From positions 1-49,863 of the forward strand of contig NZ_JYNX01000022.1 in NCBI RefSeq assembly GCF_001044255.1: DNA of 49,863 nucleotides. Reading direction: 5' to 3'. Every line of letters begins with the position of its first letter. Position 1 is the first letter of the stretch. Below the pieces are notes generated by a model. The model ran no database searches and was not told the DNA's origin. It was given only the letters and a program-made list of their open reading frames with translations. The DNA is from Mycolicibacterium chubuense (GTDB lineage: Bacteria > Actinomycetota > Actinomycetes > Mycobacteriales > Mycobacteriaceae). The position numbers were made by a program, and so were the translations under genes. Below, one piece after another: positions 23,783 to 34,085 of the stretch.

Positions 23783-24816
23783 CCGGCGGCCGTCAGCGCC
23801 AGCAACCGCGACGTCGCCCTCAGGTACTTCTTGCGGAACCCACCCGCGAGCATCTCGTCACTGAACACGGTGTCGAGCTTGGCGCCGGACGCGACCACCG
23901 GGATGCCCGCGTCGTAGAGCCGGTCGGTCAGCGACACCAGCCGCAGCGCGACATTCTGATCGTCGAGCGGATGCACCCCGGTCAGGAACACCTCGGAGAC
24001 GCCCTCGATCAGAGTCAGGTAGCGCGACGGGTGCATCGTCGCCAGGTGAGCGCACAGCGCGTCGAAGTCGTCGAGCGTCGCGCCGGGCACGTCCGCTGCC
24101 CGCTGCGCCACCTCGTCGTCGCCGAGCGGCTCCGGCGCGGGCGGCAGGCCGCGGTGCCGGTAGTCCGGGCCCTCGATGCGCACCGTGGTGAACATCGCTG
24201 CGAGCGTGTTGATCTCGCGCAGGAAGTCCTGCGCGGCGAACCGCCCCTCGCCGAGCTGCTCGGGCAGCGTGTTGGAGGTGGCCGCCACCGACACGCCCTT
24301 CTCGACGAGCGCCGACAACAGCCGGGAGATCAGCGTGGTGTTGCCGGGGTCGTCGAGCTCGAACTCGTCGATGCACACCAGTGCGTAGTCGGCGAGCAGG
24401 TCGATGCATTCGACGAAGCCGAACACCCCGGCCAGCTGGGTCAGCTCCCCGAACGTGGCGAACGCTCGCTTGACGTCTTCGCCGCCGACCTCGTAGTACG
24501 ACGAGGCCAGCAGGTGCGTCTTGCCCACCCCGAAACCGCCGTCGAGGTAGATGCCGACGCCGGGCAGCACCTCACGCTTGCCGAACAGCTTCTTCTTCCC
24601 GGCCCGCCGCTCGAGCGCCTGCGCGCAGAACCGGCGGCACGCCTCCACCGCCGCGGCCTGGGTGGGCTCGGCCGGATCGGGCCGGTAGGTGTCGAAGCTG
24701 ACGTCGGCGAACGTCGGCGGCGGAACCAGCTGCGCGACCAACCGTTCCGGCGTGACGCTGGGACGCCGATCGGTCAGATGCGCGACGTCGCTGGAGCTGA
24801 AGCTGGACCCCTGCAT
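23758..24816 (-). CDS. zapE: ZapE/AFG1-family ATPase
   Basis: A 352-aa P-loop ATPase. In E. coli ZapE associates with the division ring; mitochondrial AFG1 acts in protein quality control. Walker A is GGFGVGKTHL (about 94-103) and Walker B is LVCIDEFEL, followed by sensor residues SNTLPEQLG and the C-terminal arginine-rich FRKKYLRATSRL. It matches Rv2670c in position. Its 3' end overlaps the convergent GNAT gene, and its 5' end is 34 bp from the divergent ribD-like gene. Confidence 0.9.
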   Translation of the reverse strand: MQGSSFSSSDVAHLTDRRPSVTPERLVAQLVPPPTFADVSFDTYRPDPAEPTQAAAVEACRRFCAQALERRAGKKKLFGKREVLPGVGIYLDGGFGVGKTHLLASSYYEVGGEDVKRAFATFGELTQLAGVFGFVECIDLLADYALVCIDEFELDDPGNTTLISRLLSALVEKGVSVAATSNTLPEQLGEGRFAAQDFLREINTLAAMFTTVRIEGPDYRHRGLPPAPEPLGDDEVAQRAADVPGATLDDFDALCAHLATMHPSRYLTLIEGVSEVFLTGVHPLDDQNVALRLVSLTDRLYDAGIPVVASGAKLDTVFSDEMLAGGFRKKYLRATSRLLALTAAGQTGRAIT

Positions 24817-24850
24817 GCAGGCACCTTAACGGCGTGCTGTGATTCTGCGT

Positions 24851-25639
24851 ATGTCCGCAGACCACGACGGGACGCAGTTCACAGTGCTCGGCGGTGTCGG
24901 CGCGATCGACGCGGCCGGGCTGGCCGACCGGTACGCCTACCCCGACACCCCTTCCGGATGCTGGGTGCGGGCCAACATGATCGCGTCGGCCGACGGCGGC
25001 GCGACGAGCGCCGGTAAGTCCGGCGGCCTCGGCGGCGCCGGTGACAAAGCACTGTTCGGCATGCTGCGCGAGCTCGCCGACGTGGTGCTCGTCGGCGCGG
25101 CCACCGCGCGGGTCGAGGACTACTCCGGGGTGACGTTCGACGCCGCGCAGCGCGCGGCACGGCGGGACCGCGGTCAGGCCGAGATCCCGCCGGTCGCGGT
25201 ACTCACCCGATCGGGCTCGGTGGATCCCGACGCCAAGCTGTTCACCCGCACCGACGTCCCTCCGCTGGTCTTCACCAGTTCCGGCGCGGCACCCGGCGCC
25301 CGCGACCGGCTGGGCGCACGGGCCGAGGTGATCGACGCCTCCGGCAGTGACCCCGACTCGCTCGATCTGGCCGGCGTGCTCGACGTGCTGGCCGGGCGCG
25401 GCCTGCGCCGCGTGCTGGCCGAGGGCGGCCCCGGCATCCTCGGCATGCTGATCGCCGAGGACCTGCTCGACGAGCTGTGCCTGAGCGTCTCGCCGGTGCT
25501 GGTCGGCGGCGCGGCGGGCCGCGTCGTCACCGGCGAGGCGGACGGCCGGACGGCCCTGCGACTGCGCCACGCGCTGACCGACGACGACGGCTACCTGTTC
25601 CTGAGCTACGTGCGTGCTGCCGCGGCCGACGCTCGCTGA
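24851..25639 (+). CDS. ribD: RibD C-terminal-domain pyrimidine reductase (Rv2671-like)
   Basis: A 262-aa NADPH-dependent reductase of the RibD_C/DHFR-like fold. Motifs: CWVRANMIASADGGATSAGKSG (substrate loop), ADVVLVGAATARVEDY, and GRGLRRVLAEGGPGILGMLIAEDLLDEL (the GGP nucleotide loop). The deaminase domain of full RibD is absent. The tuberculosis homologue Rv2671 can substitute for dihydrofolate reductase when overproduced. ATG 24851 is used; GTG 24839 is in frame upstream. Confidence 0.87.
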   Translation: MSADHDGTQFTVLGGVGAIDAAGLADRYAYPDTPSGCWVRANMIASADGGATSAGKSGGLGGAGDKALFGMLRELADVVLVGAATARVEDYSGVTFDAAQRAARRDRGQAEIPPVAVLTRSGSVDPDAKLFTRTDVPPLVFTSSGAAPGARDRLGARAEVIDASGSDPDSLDLAGVLDVLAGRGLRRVLAEGGPGILGMLIAEDLLDELCLSVSPVLVGGAAGRVVTGEADGRTALRLRHALTDDDGYLFLSYVRAAAADAR

Positions 25640-25656
25640 TCAGTACTGTGGTCGGC

Positions 25657-27213
25657 ATGTTTCGTTCGGTGCCGGCTGTGGTGGCGGTGACGGTGTCGCT
25701 GGTCCTTTCCGCGTGCTCCCCCGGCCTGGCCGCCAATCCGCGCTACGCCACCGATTCCGGCGCGGGCCCGCAGGGCGCCACCCAGACCAGTGAGAAGCCC
25801 GCCGGTCCGCCGGGGATCGAGGCGCCGAAGAACGACCTGTCGTGGCGCGACTGCACCTCCCGGGTGTTCAGCGCCGCGGCGGTGGATCCCCTGCCGGGCG
25901 TCACGCTCGACTGCGCGAGCTACGACGCCGACCTCGACCCGATCAGCGGGGCCACCGGCAGCGTGAGCATCGGCGTGGTCCGCGCCCGCTCCGCCCAGAC
26001 CCCGGCCGACGCGGGTCCGCTGGTGATGACGACCGGTTCGGACCTGCCGTCGTCGGTGCAGCTGCCGGCGTGGTTGTCGCGCGCCGGCGGCGACGTGCTG
26101 GCCAAGCATCCGATCGTCGCCGTCGACCGTCGCGGCATCGGCATGTCCGGTGCCCTGGACTGCCGCGACGTGTTCGACCGGCAGGAGATGTTCGAGCAGG
26201 CCCAGTTCCAGTCCGGCGACGATCCGGTCGCCAACCTCGGGGCGGTCACCATGACCGCGACGACGAGCTGCACCGACACCATCGCGCCCGGCGACTCGGC
26301 GTACGACAACTCCCACGCCGCCGAGGACCTCGAACGGCTGCGCACCACCTGGGACGTGCCGGCGCTGGCGCTGCTCGGCGTCGGCAACGGGGCGCAGGTG
26401 GCGCTGGCGTATGCCGGTTCCCACCCCAACAAGGTGGCCCGGCTGGTGCTGGATTCCCCGCTGCCACTGGGCATCGCGGCCGAGGCCGCCACCGAGCAGC
26501 GGGTCAGGGGCGAGCAGGCGTCGCTCGACGCGTGGGCCACCCAGTGCCTGGCGACCAACTGCCCGCTCGGCGCGGACCCCAAGGGCGCCGTCGACACCCT
26601 GCTCTCGGCGGCGCGGTCGGGCAACGGCCCCGGCGGGGCGTCGGTCGCCGCGGTGGCCGACGCGATCTCCACGGCGCTGGCGTTCCCCCAGGGCAACCGC
26701 GTGGACGCCGGAAACGAGCTGGCCCAGGCGATCGCCGATGCGAACTCCGGAGACACCAACCGGCTCAACAACCTGATCAACACCGCGGAGACGCTGCGCC
26801 AGACCGACGGCCAGTTCGTCAACTCCTGCAGCGACGCGCTCAACCGCCCCACCCCCGACCGGGTCCGCGAGCTCGTCGTCGAATGGGGCAAGCGCTACCC
26901 GCAGTTCGGCACGGTCGGCGCGCTCGACATGGTCAAGTGCCTGAACTGGCCGAGCGGCACCGCCCCGAAGGAACCTCAGGGGCTGACGACGCCGACCCTG
27001 CTGCTCGGCGTGCAGAACGATCCGATCGTCGGCGGCGAAGGCGTGGCGGCCGTCGCCGCGACAGCGATCAATGCGGGGTCGACGAACAGGCGGGTGATGT
27101 GGCAGGGCATCGGCCACGGCGCGTCGATCTACTCGCCCTGCGCTCTCCCGCCGGTGCTCGCCTACCTCGACAGCGGCCAGCTTCCCGCCACCGACACGTA
27201 CTGCCCGGCCTGA
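25657..27213 (+). CDS. TAP-like alpha/beta hydrolase lipoprotein without a nucleophile serine
   Basis: A 518-aa exported protein at the Rv2672 position. The N-terminus MFRSVPAVVAVTVSLVLSAC has a lipobox (LSAC), so it is probably membrane-anchored. The fold is that of tripeptidyl-aminopeptidase-like hydrolases: oxyanion region VAVDRRGIGMSGALDC, a C-terminal TAP domain with PTLLLGVQNDPIVGGEG (Asp) and GIGHGASIY (His). The nucleophile elbow reads LLGVGNGAQVAL, with Gly where the Ser of G-x-S-x-G is expected. Either the protein is catalytically dead or it uses another residue. It starts 17 bp after the ribD-like stop. Confidence 0.82.
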   Translation: MFRSVPAVVAVTVSLVLSACSPGLAANPRYATDSGAGPQGATQTSEKPAGPPGIEAPKNDLSWRDCTSRVFSAAAVDPLPGVTLDCASYDADLDPISGATGSVSIGVVRARSAQTPADAGPLVMTTGSDLPSSVQLPAWLSRAGGDVLAKHPIVAVDRRGIGMSGALDCRDVFDRQEMFEQAQFQSGDDPVANLGAVTMTATTSCTDTIAPGDSAYDNSHAAEDLERLRTTWDVPALALLGVGNGAQVALAYAGSHPNKVARLVLDSPLPLGIAAEAATEQRVRGEQASLDAWATQCLATNCPLGADPKGAVDTLLSAARSGNGPGGASVAAVADAISTALAFPQGNRVDAGNELAQAIADANSGDTNRLNNLINTAETLRQTDGQFVNSCSDALNRPTPDRVRELVVEWGKRYPQFGTVGALDMVKCLNWPSGTAPKEPQGLTTPTLLLGVQNDPIVGGEGVAAVAATAINAGSTNRRVMWQGIGHGASIYSPCALPPVLAYLDSGQLPATDTYCPA

Positions 27214-27241
27214 CAGCCCGGCACCGCGCCGCTACGGTACG

Positions 27242-28528
27242 GTGCCTGACGTGCGTGATCTTGTGGTGAAAGCGTTCAGGCCCCGCACCAGCCCGCCCAC
27301 CACCGCGTCGGTTCTGCGTTCGGTCCTGTGGCCGCTGGCGATCCTGTCGGTCATCCACCGCAGCTACGTCCTGGTCTTCAACCGTTACATCACCGACGAT
27401 TTCGCGCCGGTGTACCGCGCGGTCATCAACTTCAAGTTCGGCTGGGACATCTACAACGAGCACTTCGACTACGTCGACCCGCACTACCTCTATCCGCCGG
27501 GCGGCACCCTGATCATGGCGCCGTTCGGCTACCTGCCCGAAGTGGCCTCGCGGAACTGGTTCATCTTCTTCAACACGGTGGCCATCATCCTCGCCGGTTA
27601 CTTCCTGCTGCGGCTGTTCGGTTTCACGCTGTCCTCGGTCGCCGCGCCGGCTCTGCTGCTGGCGATGTTCTGCACCGAGAGCGTCACCAACACCCTGGTC
27701 TTCGGAAACATCAACGGCGTCATGCTGCTTCTGGAGGTGCTGTTCTTCCGGTGGTTGCTCGACGGCAACCGCAGCCACGAGTGGTGGGCCGGGGTCAGCA
27801 TCGGGCTGACCCTGGTGGTCAAACCGCTGCTGGCGCCGCTGCTGCTGCTGCCGTTGCTCAACCGTCAGTGGCGGTCGCTGGTCACCGCGATCGCGGTGCC
27901 CGTCGTGTTCAACGTCGCCGCCTGGCCGCTGATCTCCGACCCGATGAGCTTCGTCACCCGGACGGTGCCCTACATCTTCTCCACCCGCGACTACTTCAAC
28001 AGCTCGATCCTCGGCAACGGCCTGTACTTCGGTCTGCCGACGTGGCTGATCCTGCTGCTGCGCATCGTGTTCGCGGTCCTCGGCGCCGCGGCCCTGTGGC
28101 TGCTCTACCGCTACTACCGGACGCGCGACCCGTTCTTCTGGATGCTGACGTCCTCCGGCGTGCTGCTCACCACCTCGTGGCTGGTGCTCTCGTTGGGACA
28201 GGGCTATTACTCGATCACGCTGTTCCCGTTCCTGATGACCGTCGTGCTGCCGAACTCGGTGATCCGCAGCTGGGTGGCGTGGCTGGCGGTCTACGGGTTC
28301 CTGACGATGGATCGCTGGCTGCTCTGGCAGCTGCCGAGCACCGGGCGCGCGCTGGAGTACCTGAAGATCACCTACGGCTGGTCGCTGATGGTGATCGTGG
28401 TCTTCACCACGCTGCTGTACCGCTACCTCGACGCCCGGGCGGACGGCCGTCTCGACGAGGGCATCGATCCGGTGTGGCTGCCACGACGCGCTCCCGAGTC
28501 CGCGGCGCCGAGTAGCCTGGCACCATGA
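27242..28528 (+). CDS. aftC: AftC arabinofuranosyltransferase
   Basis: A 428-aa polytopic membrane GT-C/GT87 glycosyltransferase. AftC adds alpha-1,3 branches to arabinan of arabinogalactan and lipoarabinomannan, using decaprenyl-phosphoryl-arabinose at the outer membrane face. About ten hydrophobic segments are visible. The first loop carries the acidic motif [13 protein letters not shown] and [15 protein letters not shown], typical of the catalytic loop. GTG 27242 is the start. The position matches Rv2673, and it overlaps msrB by 4 bp (ATGA). Confidence 0.92.
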   Translation: MPDVRDLVVKAFRPRTSPPTTASVLRSVLWPLAILSVIHRSYVLVFNRYITDDFAPVYRAVINFKFGWDIYNEHFDYVDPHYLYPPGGTLIMAPFGYLPEVASRNWFIFFNTVAIILAGYFLLRLFGFTLSSVAAPALLLAMFCTESVTNTLVFGNINGVMLLLEVLFFRWLLDGNRSHEWWAGVSIGLTLVVKPLLAPLLLLPLLNRQWRSLVTAIAVPVVFNVAAWPLISDPMSFVTRTVPYIFSTRDYFNSSILGNGLYFGLPTWLILLLRIVFAVLGAAALWLLYRYYRTRDPFFWMLTSSGVLLTTSWLVLSLGQGYYSITLFPFLMTVVLPNSVIRSWVAWLAVYGFLTMDRWLLWQLPSTGRALEYLKITYGWSLMVIVVFTTLLYRYLDARADGRLDEGIDPVWLPRRAPESAAPSSLAP

Positions 28529-28935
28529 CGGGTCCCAAACTGGAGCTGAGCGACGACCAGTGGCGTGCACGCCTCAGTCCCGAGGAGTTCGCGGTGCTGC
28601 GCCGGGCGGGCACCGAGCGTCCGTTCACCGGTGAGTACACCGACACGAAGACCGAGGGCGTGTACCAGTGCCGGGCGTGCGGCGCCGAATTGTTCCGCAG
28701 CAGTGAGAAATTCGAGTCGCACTGCGGCTGGCCCTCGTTCTTCGACCCCGCGGATTCCGATGCGGTGATCCTGCGTACCGACGACTCGCTGGGCATGCGC
28801 CGGGTGGAGGTGCTGTGCGCGAACTGCCACAGCCATCTGGGGCACGTGTTCGAGGGCGAGGGCTATCCGACCCCGACCGACCAGCGCTACTGCATCAACT
28901 CGATTTCACTACGTCTGGTGCCCGCGGTTCAGTGA
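28525..28935 (+). CDS. msrB: Peptide methionine-R-sulfoxide reductase MsrB
   Basis: A 136-aa enzyme reducing the R-epimer of methionine sulfoxide in proteins. Zinc ligands are CRAC and CANC; the catalytic Cys is in RYCINSISL near the C-terminus, and the active-site segment [11 protein letters not shown] is present. It is translationally coupled to aftC through ATGA. Its 3' end overlaps the convergent EAL gene by 41 bp, with no separate terminator. Confidence 0.95.
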   Translation: MTGPKLELSDDQWRARLSPEEFAVLRRAGTERPFTGEYTDTKTEGVYQCRACGAELFRSSEKFESHCGWPSFFDPADSDAVILRTDDSLGMRRVEVLCANCHSHLGHVFEGEGYPTPTDQRYCINSISLRLVPAVQ

Positions 28936-30691
28936 CCTCCTGCGGCACCTCCGCGCCGTCTCGGCCCTGCGCTTCGAGCAACGCGAGCATGTCCGGTCCG
29001 GACAGGGGCCGGCTGAAGTAGAAGCCCTGCGCCACTCGGCAGCCGTACTGGCGCAGCAGGGCCGCGATCTCGGCGCTCTCCACCCCCTCGGCCACCGGCG
29101 TCATCCCCAGCGCATGCGCCATCCCGATCATCGAGCGCACGATCGTCGCCGACGTCTGATGCGTCAGGATCGGGGCGATGAACTCACGATCGAGCTTGAG
29201 CTGATCGACCGGCAGATCGCGCAGGTACCACAGCGCCGAGTAACCGCTCCCGAAGTCGTCGATCGCGACGCGAATCCCTCTCCTGCGCAATGCGTGCAAC
29301 GCCGACCGGGTTTCGTGCATGTCGGCGAGCAGCCGGTCCTCGGTGATCTCGACGACCAGCGCCTCCGGCGGCAGCCCGCGCCGGCGCAGGCCCGCGGTGA
29401 TGTCGGAGGTGAGCTTCGGGTCGCTGATCGTCGGCGCGAAGACGTTGACCGCGACCGGCAGCCGGAAGCCCGCCGCGTACCACGTCGCCGCGCCGTCGAG
29501 CGCCAGGTCGAGCACGGCGCTGGTCATTGAGCTCATCAGCGCCTGCTTGGTGACCAGCGGGAGGAACTGGTCGGGTGCGAGCAGGCCATGACAGGGGTGC
29601 GGCCATCGGATCAGCGCCTCCATCCCGACGATCCGCCCGGAGTCCAGGTCGAACTGCGGTTGGTACACCACGCTCAGTCCCGAGTGGTCGATCGCGTCCC
29701 GGAGTTCGTCGAGCATGGGCGGGGCGACGGGCAGCGCCTCGGCGGCTTCGGCGCGCAGCCGGCGATTCTCGTCCAGGATCATCACCTGCCGGATCACCAC
29801 GGCCACCCCGATCACCGCGACGGCCACGAACACCGGCCCGAGCCCCGCGATCAGGACGGGGGTGCACAGCACCGCCGACAGCAGCACCGGCACATAGGGC
29901 AGCCACCGCGACACCGCCGCGGTCCGCGACGCCGGGTCGACAGAGGGGTCGCGGGTGGCGGACACCGCGGCGACGCCGAGCAGGAGCAGACCCCACGCCC
30001 AGCCGACGCCGATCTCATGGTGGTCGGAGTAGCCGTCCGTGGCGGTCAGATAGGCGAATGCGGTGTCGGAGGCCGCGATCGCGACCAGCCCGGCGGTCAT
30101 CAGGGCCAGCTGTGCGCGCCGGGACGGCGCGGTGCGCAGGCACATGAGCGCGGCGACGGTGATCAATGCGATGTCGACGACCGGGTAGATCAGCGACATC
30201 GCGACCCACACCACATCGCCGCCCTGGGCCGCGTACACCGTCTGCAGCCACGTCACCCAGGCGGCGCCGAAAATCGCCGCCGCGACGATCAGCCCGTCCA
30301 GCAACACCCGCAGTTGGGTGCCCGTCGGCGCAGCGGTGAGCATCAGGATCAGACACAGGCCGGCACCGGCGAGGAACGTCAGGTAGCCGGCGTCCGCCCA
30401 TGAGGGGAACGGCGCCTCGCCGACCACCAGGTCGTAGTAACTCCACATCGCCTCCCCCGCGGCCCAGCTGGCCGTACCGGCGGCGAGGAAGGCCCAGGCG
30501 GCGCGGTCCCGGCCGGACAGGACGAACGCCGCGCGGGCGGCACAGGCCGCCGCGGCGAGCGCGAAGAGCACGAGCCCGACGTCGTCGAGAACACGGATGA
30601 GGGCCGGGCCGCCCCAACCGCCGATCAACCAGGCGCCATACCCGGCACCGACGATCACAGCACCCGCCGCCACCCCTCTGAGGAACGGCAC
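28895..30691 (-). CDS. Membrane EAL-domain cyclic-di-GMP phosphodiesterase-like protein
   Basis: A 598-aa protein with a membrane-embedded N-terminal region of about 320 residues (eight or more hydrophobic segments) and a C-terminal EAL domain. There is no GGDEF domain between them. EAL residues are intact: [47 protein letters not shown] and QGFYFSRPL. It should hydrolyse c-di-GMP. It shares the same overall plan with the frameshifted gene at 798-3118, from which it differs by lacking GGDEF. It occupies the place where M. tuberculosis has Rv2675c (a methyltransferase). Confidence 0.9.
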   Translation of the reverse strand: MPFLRGVAAGAVIVGAGYGAWLIGGWGGPALIRVLDDVGLVLFALAAAACAARAAFVLSGRDRAAWAFLAAGTASWAAGEAMWSYYDLVVGEAPFPSWADAGYLTFLAGAGLCLILMLTAAPTGTQLRVLLDGLIVAAAIFGAAWVTWLQTVYAAQGGDVVWVAMSLIYPVVDIALITVAALMCLRTAPSRRAQLALMTAGLVAIAASDTAFAYLTATDGYSDHHEIGVGWAWGLLLLGVAAVSATRDPSVDPASRTAAVSRWLPYVPVLLSAVLCTPVLIAGLGPVFVAVAVIGVAVVIRQVMILDENRRLRAEAAEALPVAPPMLDELRDAIDHSGLSVVYQPQFDLDSGRIVGMEALIRWPHPCHGLLAPDQFLPLVTKQALMSSMTSAVLDLALDGAATWYAAGFRLPVAVNVFAPTISDPKLTSDITAGLRRRGLPPEALVVEITEDRLLADMHETRSALHALRRRGIRVAIDDFGSGYSALWYLRDLPVDQLKLDREFIAPILTHQTSATIVRSMIGMAHALGMTPVAEGVESAEIAALLRQYGCRVAQGFYFSRPLSGPDMLALLEAQGRDGAEVPQEVTEPRAPDVVKSS

Positions 30692-30764
30692 CGGGCGATC
30701 CTAGCAACCTCGCTTTACACGCGGCACCAGGTCATGAGGGCCGCAGGTTGTTTGCTGCGACTAA

Positions 30765-30782
30765 CTATTACTTCCGTAATAG
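30765..30782. promoter_or_regulatory. AT-rich inverted repeat between EAL and hemQ genes
   Basis: CTATTAC (30765-30771), spacer TTCC, GTAATAG (30776-30782): a perfect 7-bp inverted repeat. It lies in the approximately 180-bp region upstream of the EAL gene and downstream of hemQ. The size and spacing suit a dimeric repressor site; it is about 75 bp before the EAL start on the minus strand. Function unproven. Confidence 0.45.
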
Positions 30783-30874
30783 AGTCTTTGGACCCTTGAA
30801 CTGCAGCTTCCTCGTCGATGAAGTATTTGCAGCGGCATCAATATCGAGCGCGAAAGCCGTCTTTCAGCAAACCA

Positions 30875-31579
30875 TCAGGGCAGTGCGTTCACGAGCTTTT
30901 CCACCGACACCCGCGGGCCGGTGAAGAACGGCGTCTCCTCCCGCACATGCCGGCGCGCATCGGTGGCCCGCAGGTCACGCATCAGATCCACGATGCGGTG
31001 CAGCTCCGGCGCCTCGAACGCCAGCAGCCACTCGTAGTCGCCGAGCGCGAACGCCGGCACGGTGTTGGCGCGAACGTCCTTGTAGCCGCGTGCGGCCATG
31101 CCGTGCTCGGCGAGCATCCGTCGGCGTTCGTCGTCGGGCAGCAGGTACCAGTCGAGCGACCGCACGAACGGATACACGCAGATGTAGGCGCCGGGCTCCT
31201 CGCCTGCCAGGAACGCCGGGACGTGACTCTTGTTGAACTCGGCGGGCCGGTGCAGCGCGACATTGCTCCACACCGGGGTCGACGCGCGGCCCAGCGTGGT
31301 GGTGCGGCGGAAGTCGGCGTAGGTGGCCTGCAGGGCCTCGATGGTCTCGGCGTGCGTCCAGACCATGAAGTCGGCGTCGGCGCGCATCCCTGCGACGTCG
31401 TAGAGCCCCCGCACGACGACGCCGTTGTCCTCCTGGTGCTTGAGGAACGTCGCCGTCTCGTCGACGACCGCGGCCCGGGCATCGTCACCGTCGGCCAGCA
31501 CCCCGGGCTTGACCGCGAAAACCGAGAACATCAGGTAGCGGATGGTGGAGTTGATCGCGTCGAAGTCGAGCTTGGCCAT
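30875..31579 (-). CDS. hemQ: HemQ/ChdC coproheme decarboxylase
   Basis: A 234-aa protein of the chlorite-dismutase-like family that decarboxylates coproheme to haem b in the last step of the coproporphyrin-dependent pathway. The catalytic Tyr is in [12 protein letters not shown], and the proximal His is likely in [12 protein letters not shown]. It lacks a signal peptide. It is the last gene of the hemE-hemY-hemQ operon, 4 bp after hemY. Position equals Rv2676c. Confidence 0.93.
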   Translation of the reverse strand: MAKLDFDAINSTIRYLMFSVFAVKPGVLADGDDARAAVVDETATFLKHQEDNGVVVRGLYDVAGMRADADFMVWTHAETIEALQATYADFRRTTTLGRASTPVWSNVALHRPAEFNKSHVPAFLAGEEPGAYICVYPFVRSLDWYLLPDDERRRMLAEHGMAARGYKDVRANTVPAFALGDYEWLLAFEAPELHRIVDLMRDLRATDARRHVREETPFFTGPRVSVEKLVNALP

Positions 31580-31583
31580 GGCT

Positions 31584-32939
31584 CTATCGTGCCACGATGG
31601 CCGCGACCGCCCGGGTCGCGGCCGCCACGCACGCGGGCACTCCGATGCCGTCGAGGTAGCCGCCGGCGACGGCCAATCCTGCCGGCAGGCCGGCGCGCAG
31701 GTCCGCGACGAGTTCGGCGTGCCCGGGACCGTACTGCGGCATCGCGTCGAGCCAGCGCACCACGCGGCTGTCCTCCGGTGTGACGGCGACCCCGAACAGC
31801 GTCGCCAGGTCCTGCTCGGACCAGGTCAGCAACTCCTCGTCGCCCGCGCGCCGGGCTACGTCGTCGCCGAACCGGCCAAAGGACAGGCGCACCATCTCGC
31901 ACGAGCCGCGCCGCCCCCATTTGCGCGACGACAGGGTGACCGCCTTGGCTTGCAGCCGGCCGGGGCCCGCGACCAGGACCCCGGACTGCTCGGGCAGGGG
32001 GGTGCCCCCGGGCAGGGCCAGCGCCACCACCGCGGCCGAAGCGACCCGGATGCGGCGCGCCGCTGCGGCGGTCCGCGGGGCGACATCGCCGATCAGCGCC
32101 GCGAGCCGGGGCGCCGGCACCGCGAGCACCACCGCGTCGGCCGGCCAGCGGGCGCCCTCGTCGTCCACGACCTCCCAGCCCCGCGCGGCGGCACACACGT
32201 CCGCGACGGCCACCTGCGCCCAGGTCAGCCCCGAACGGCGGACCAGTTCGTCGATCAGCACCGTGTAGCCGCCGTCGATCGCGCCGAACACCGACCCGGG
32301 CTGCGGCGGCGGCAGCGCGGTGCAGACCGCCTCGGTCAGGCTGCGGGCGCCACGGTCCAGCGCGGTGGCGATCGTCGGCGCCGCCGAGCGCAGCCCGATC
32401 GTCGCCGCCGATCCGGAATAGACGCCGGCCAGCAGCGGATCCACCGAGCGGGTGACCACCTGCTCGCCGAAGCGGTCGCCCACCAGGTCGGCGACCGACG
32501 GGTCGGCGCCTGGATTCCAGGCCAGCGGGCGCCTGGGCTCGTCCAGCATCCATCGGATCGTCGCGTCGTCGACCAGACCCGTGAGCGCCGTGGGCCGCGA
32601 CGGAATGCCGTTGACGGTGTCCTTGGGCAGCGGATGTGTGCGGCCCTCGCTGTAGATCAACGGCCGGGCCCCGGTCGTCGTGAGCTGTCTGCCCGACAAC
32701 CCCAACTCCCCCAGCAGCGCGGGGACCTCGGGCCTGCGGGTGACGAACGCCTCGGCGCCGACGTCGAGCGGTTGCCCGCCGATCCGCTCGGTGCGCAGCA
32801 CCCCGCCCAGCCGGTCAGCCGGGTCCAGCAGCGTGATCGACGCATCCGGACCGGCGGCGACGCGTAGCCGGTATGCCGCGACCAGACCCGAGATACCGCC
32901 GCCCACAACGCAATACCGGGCTGCCCTGGGTGCGCTCAC
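31584..32939 (-). CDS. hemY: Coproporphyrinogen III oxidase / protoporphyrinogen oxidase (HemY type)
   Basis: A 451-aa FAD-dependent oxidase that in actinobacteria converts coproporphyrinogen III to coproporphyrin III. The FAD motif [16 protein letters not shown] lies at about residues 10-25 and the second ALGGVLRTE-type GG segment ([12 protein letters not shown]) follows. The C-terminal FAD motif is [18 protein letters not shown] 32939 overlaps the hemE stop by 4 bp. Position equals Rv2677c. Confidence 0.93.
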   Translation of the reverse strand: MSAPRAARYCVVGGGISGLVAAYRLRVAAGPDASITLLDPADRLGGVLRTERIGGQPLDVGAEAFVTRRPEVPALLGELGLSGRQLTTTGARPLIYSEGRTHPLPKDTVNGIPSRPTALTGLVDDATIRWMLDEPRRPLAWNPGADPSVADLVGDRFGEQVVTRSVDPLLAGVYSGSAATIGLRSAAPTIATALDRGARSLTEAVCTALPPPQPGSVFGAIDGGYTVLIDELVRRSGLTWAQVAVADVCAAARGWEVVDDEGARWPADAVVLAVPAPRLAALIGDVAPRTAAAARRIRVASAAVVALALPGGTPLPEQSGVLVAGPGRLQAKAVTLSSRKWGRRGSCEMVRLSFGRFGDDVARRAGDEELLTWSEQDLATLFGVAVTPEDSRVVRWLDAMPQYGPGHAELVADLRAGLPAGLAVAGGYLDGIGVPACVAAATRAVAAIVAR

Positions 32940-34000
32940 AGCTCGTGCACCAGCGCCACCGCCTCGGTGATGACGTCAGGATCAGTGGCGGGCAGCACCC
33001 CGTGACCGAGGTTGAAGACATGGCCGACCGCGCCGGCGTCGACGGCCCGCCTGCCGTCCTCGACGACCGCACGCACCGCACGCTCGACCACCGGACGGCC
33101 GGCGAGCAGCACCACCGGATCCAGATTGCCCTGCAGGGCGGTGCCCCGCTGCACCCGGCCCGCCGCGTCGGTCAGCGAGGTGCGCCAGTCCACGCCGACC
33201 ACCGCCGGCACGCCGTGCCCCGCCACGGCCTCGGACATCGCGCCGAGCAGTTCGGCCGTCCCCACCCCGAAGTGCGTCATCGGCACCCCGTGACCGGCGA
33301 GCGCGGTGAACACCCGGGCGCTGTGGGGCAGCACGTGAGTGCGGTAGTCGGCCAGCGACAGCGTCCCGGCCCAGGAGTCGAAGACCTGGATGGCGTCGAC
33401 GCCGGCCTCGATCTGGGTGCGCAGGAACGCGATCGTCACCTCCGTCAGTGCGGTCATCAGCGCGTTCCACGTGTCGGTCGCGCCGAGCATCATCGCCTTG
33501 GTGTGCTCGTGGTTGCGGCTGGGGCCGCCCTCGACCAGGTACGACGCCAGGGTGAACGGCGCCCCGGCGAAGCCGATGAGCGGGACGTCGCCCAGTTCGC
33601 CCACCAGTTGCCCGATCGCGGCGGCGACCGGGGCGACCTGCTGCGGATCCAGGGCCGCGACGGTCCCGACGTCGGCGAGGGTGCGGATCGGGTGCTCGAT
33701 GACGGGCCCGACGTCGGGCACGATGTCCAGCGCGATGCCGGCCGCTCGCAGCGGCACGACGATGTCGGAGAACAGGATCGCCGCGTCCACGTCGTGGCGC
33801 CGCACGGGCTGCAACGTGATCTCGGTGATCAGGTCCGCGTCGAAGCAGGCCTGCATCATCGTGTTCTTGGCCCGCAGCGCCCGGTATTCAGGCAGTGACC
33901 GCCCGGCCTGCCGCATCATCCACACCGGTATCCGGGTGGGCTTGCGGCCGGCGACGGCGGCCAGGTAGGGCGATTCGGGCAGCTCGCGGCGCGTGTTCAT
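32936..34000 (-). CDS. hemE: Uroporphyrinogen decarboxylase HemE
   Basis: A 354-aa enzyme making coproporphyrinogen III from uroporphyrinogen III. Signature 1 is [16 protein letters not shown] near residue 26, and signature 2 is [17 protein letters not shown]. The catalytic Asp is in [11 protein letters not shown]. It is first gene of the haem operon and diverges from the DUF3000 gene over 85 bp, where the operon promoter must lie. Position equals Rv2678c. Confidence 0.96.
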   Translation of the reverse strand: MNTRRELPESPYLAAVAGRKPTRIPVWMMRQAGRSLPEYRALRAKNTMMQACFDADLITEITLQPVRRHDVDAAILFSDIVVPLRAAGIALDIVPDVGPVIEHPIRTLADVGTVAALDPQQVAPVAAAIGQLVGELGDVPLIGFAGAPFTLASYLVEGGPSRNHEHTKAMMLGATDTWNALMTALTEVTIAFLRTQIEAGVDAIQVFDSWAGTLSLADYRTHVLPHSARVFTALAGHGVPMTHFGVGTAELLGAMSEAVAGHGVPAVVGVDWRTSLTDAAGRVQRGTALQGNLDPVVLLAGRPVVERAVRAVVEDGRRAVDAGAVGHVFNLGHGVLPATDPDVITEAVALVHEL

Positions 34001-34085
34001 CGGCCCCTATGCTGCCATGCCCGCTGACCTCCGATTCGGCGCGCCATGAGCACAGACCTGTGGAAATGGGCTAGCGTCTTTCGGC

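Noticed and set aside
23647-25017. 456-codon plus-strand open frame opposite zapE
   Set aside because: Antisense of an ATPase with intact Walker motifs; the product is low-complexity.
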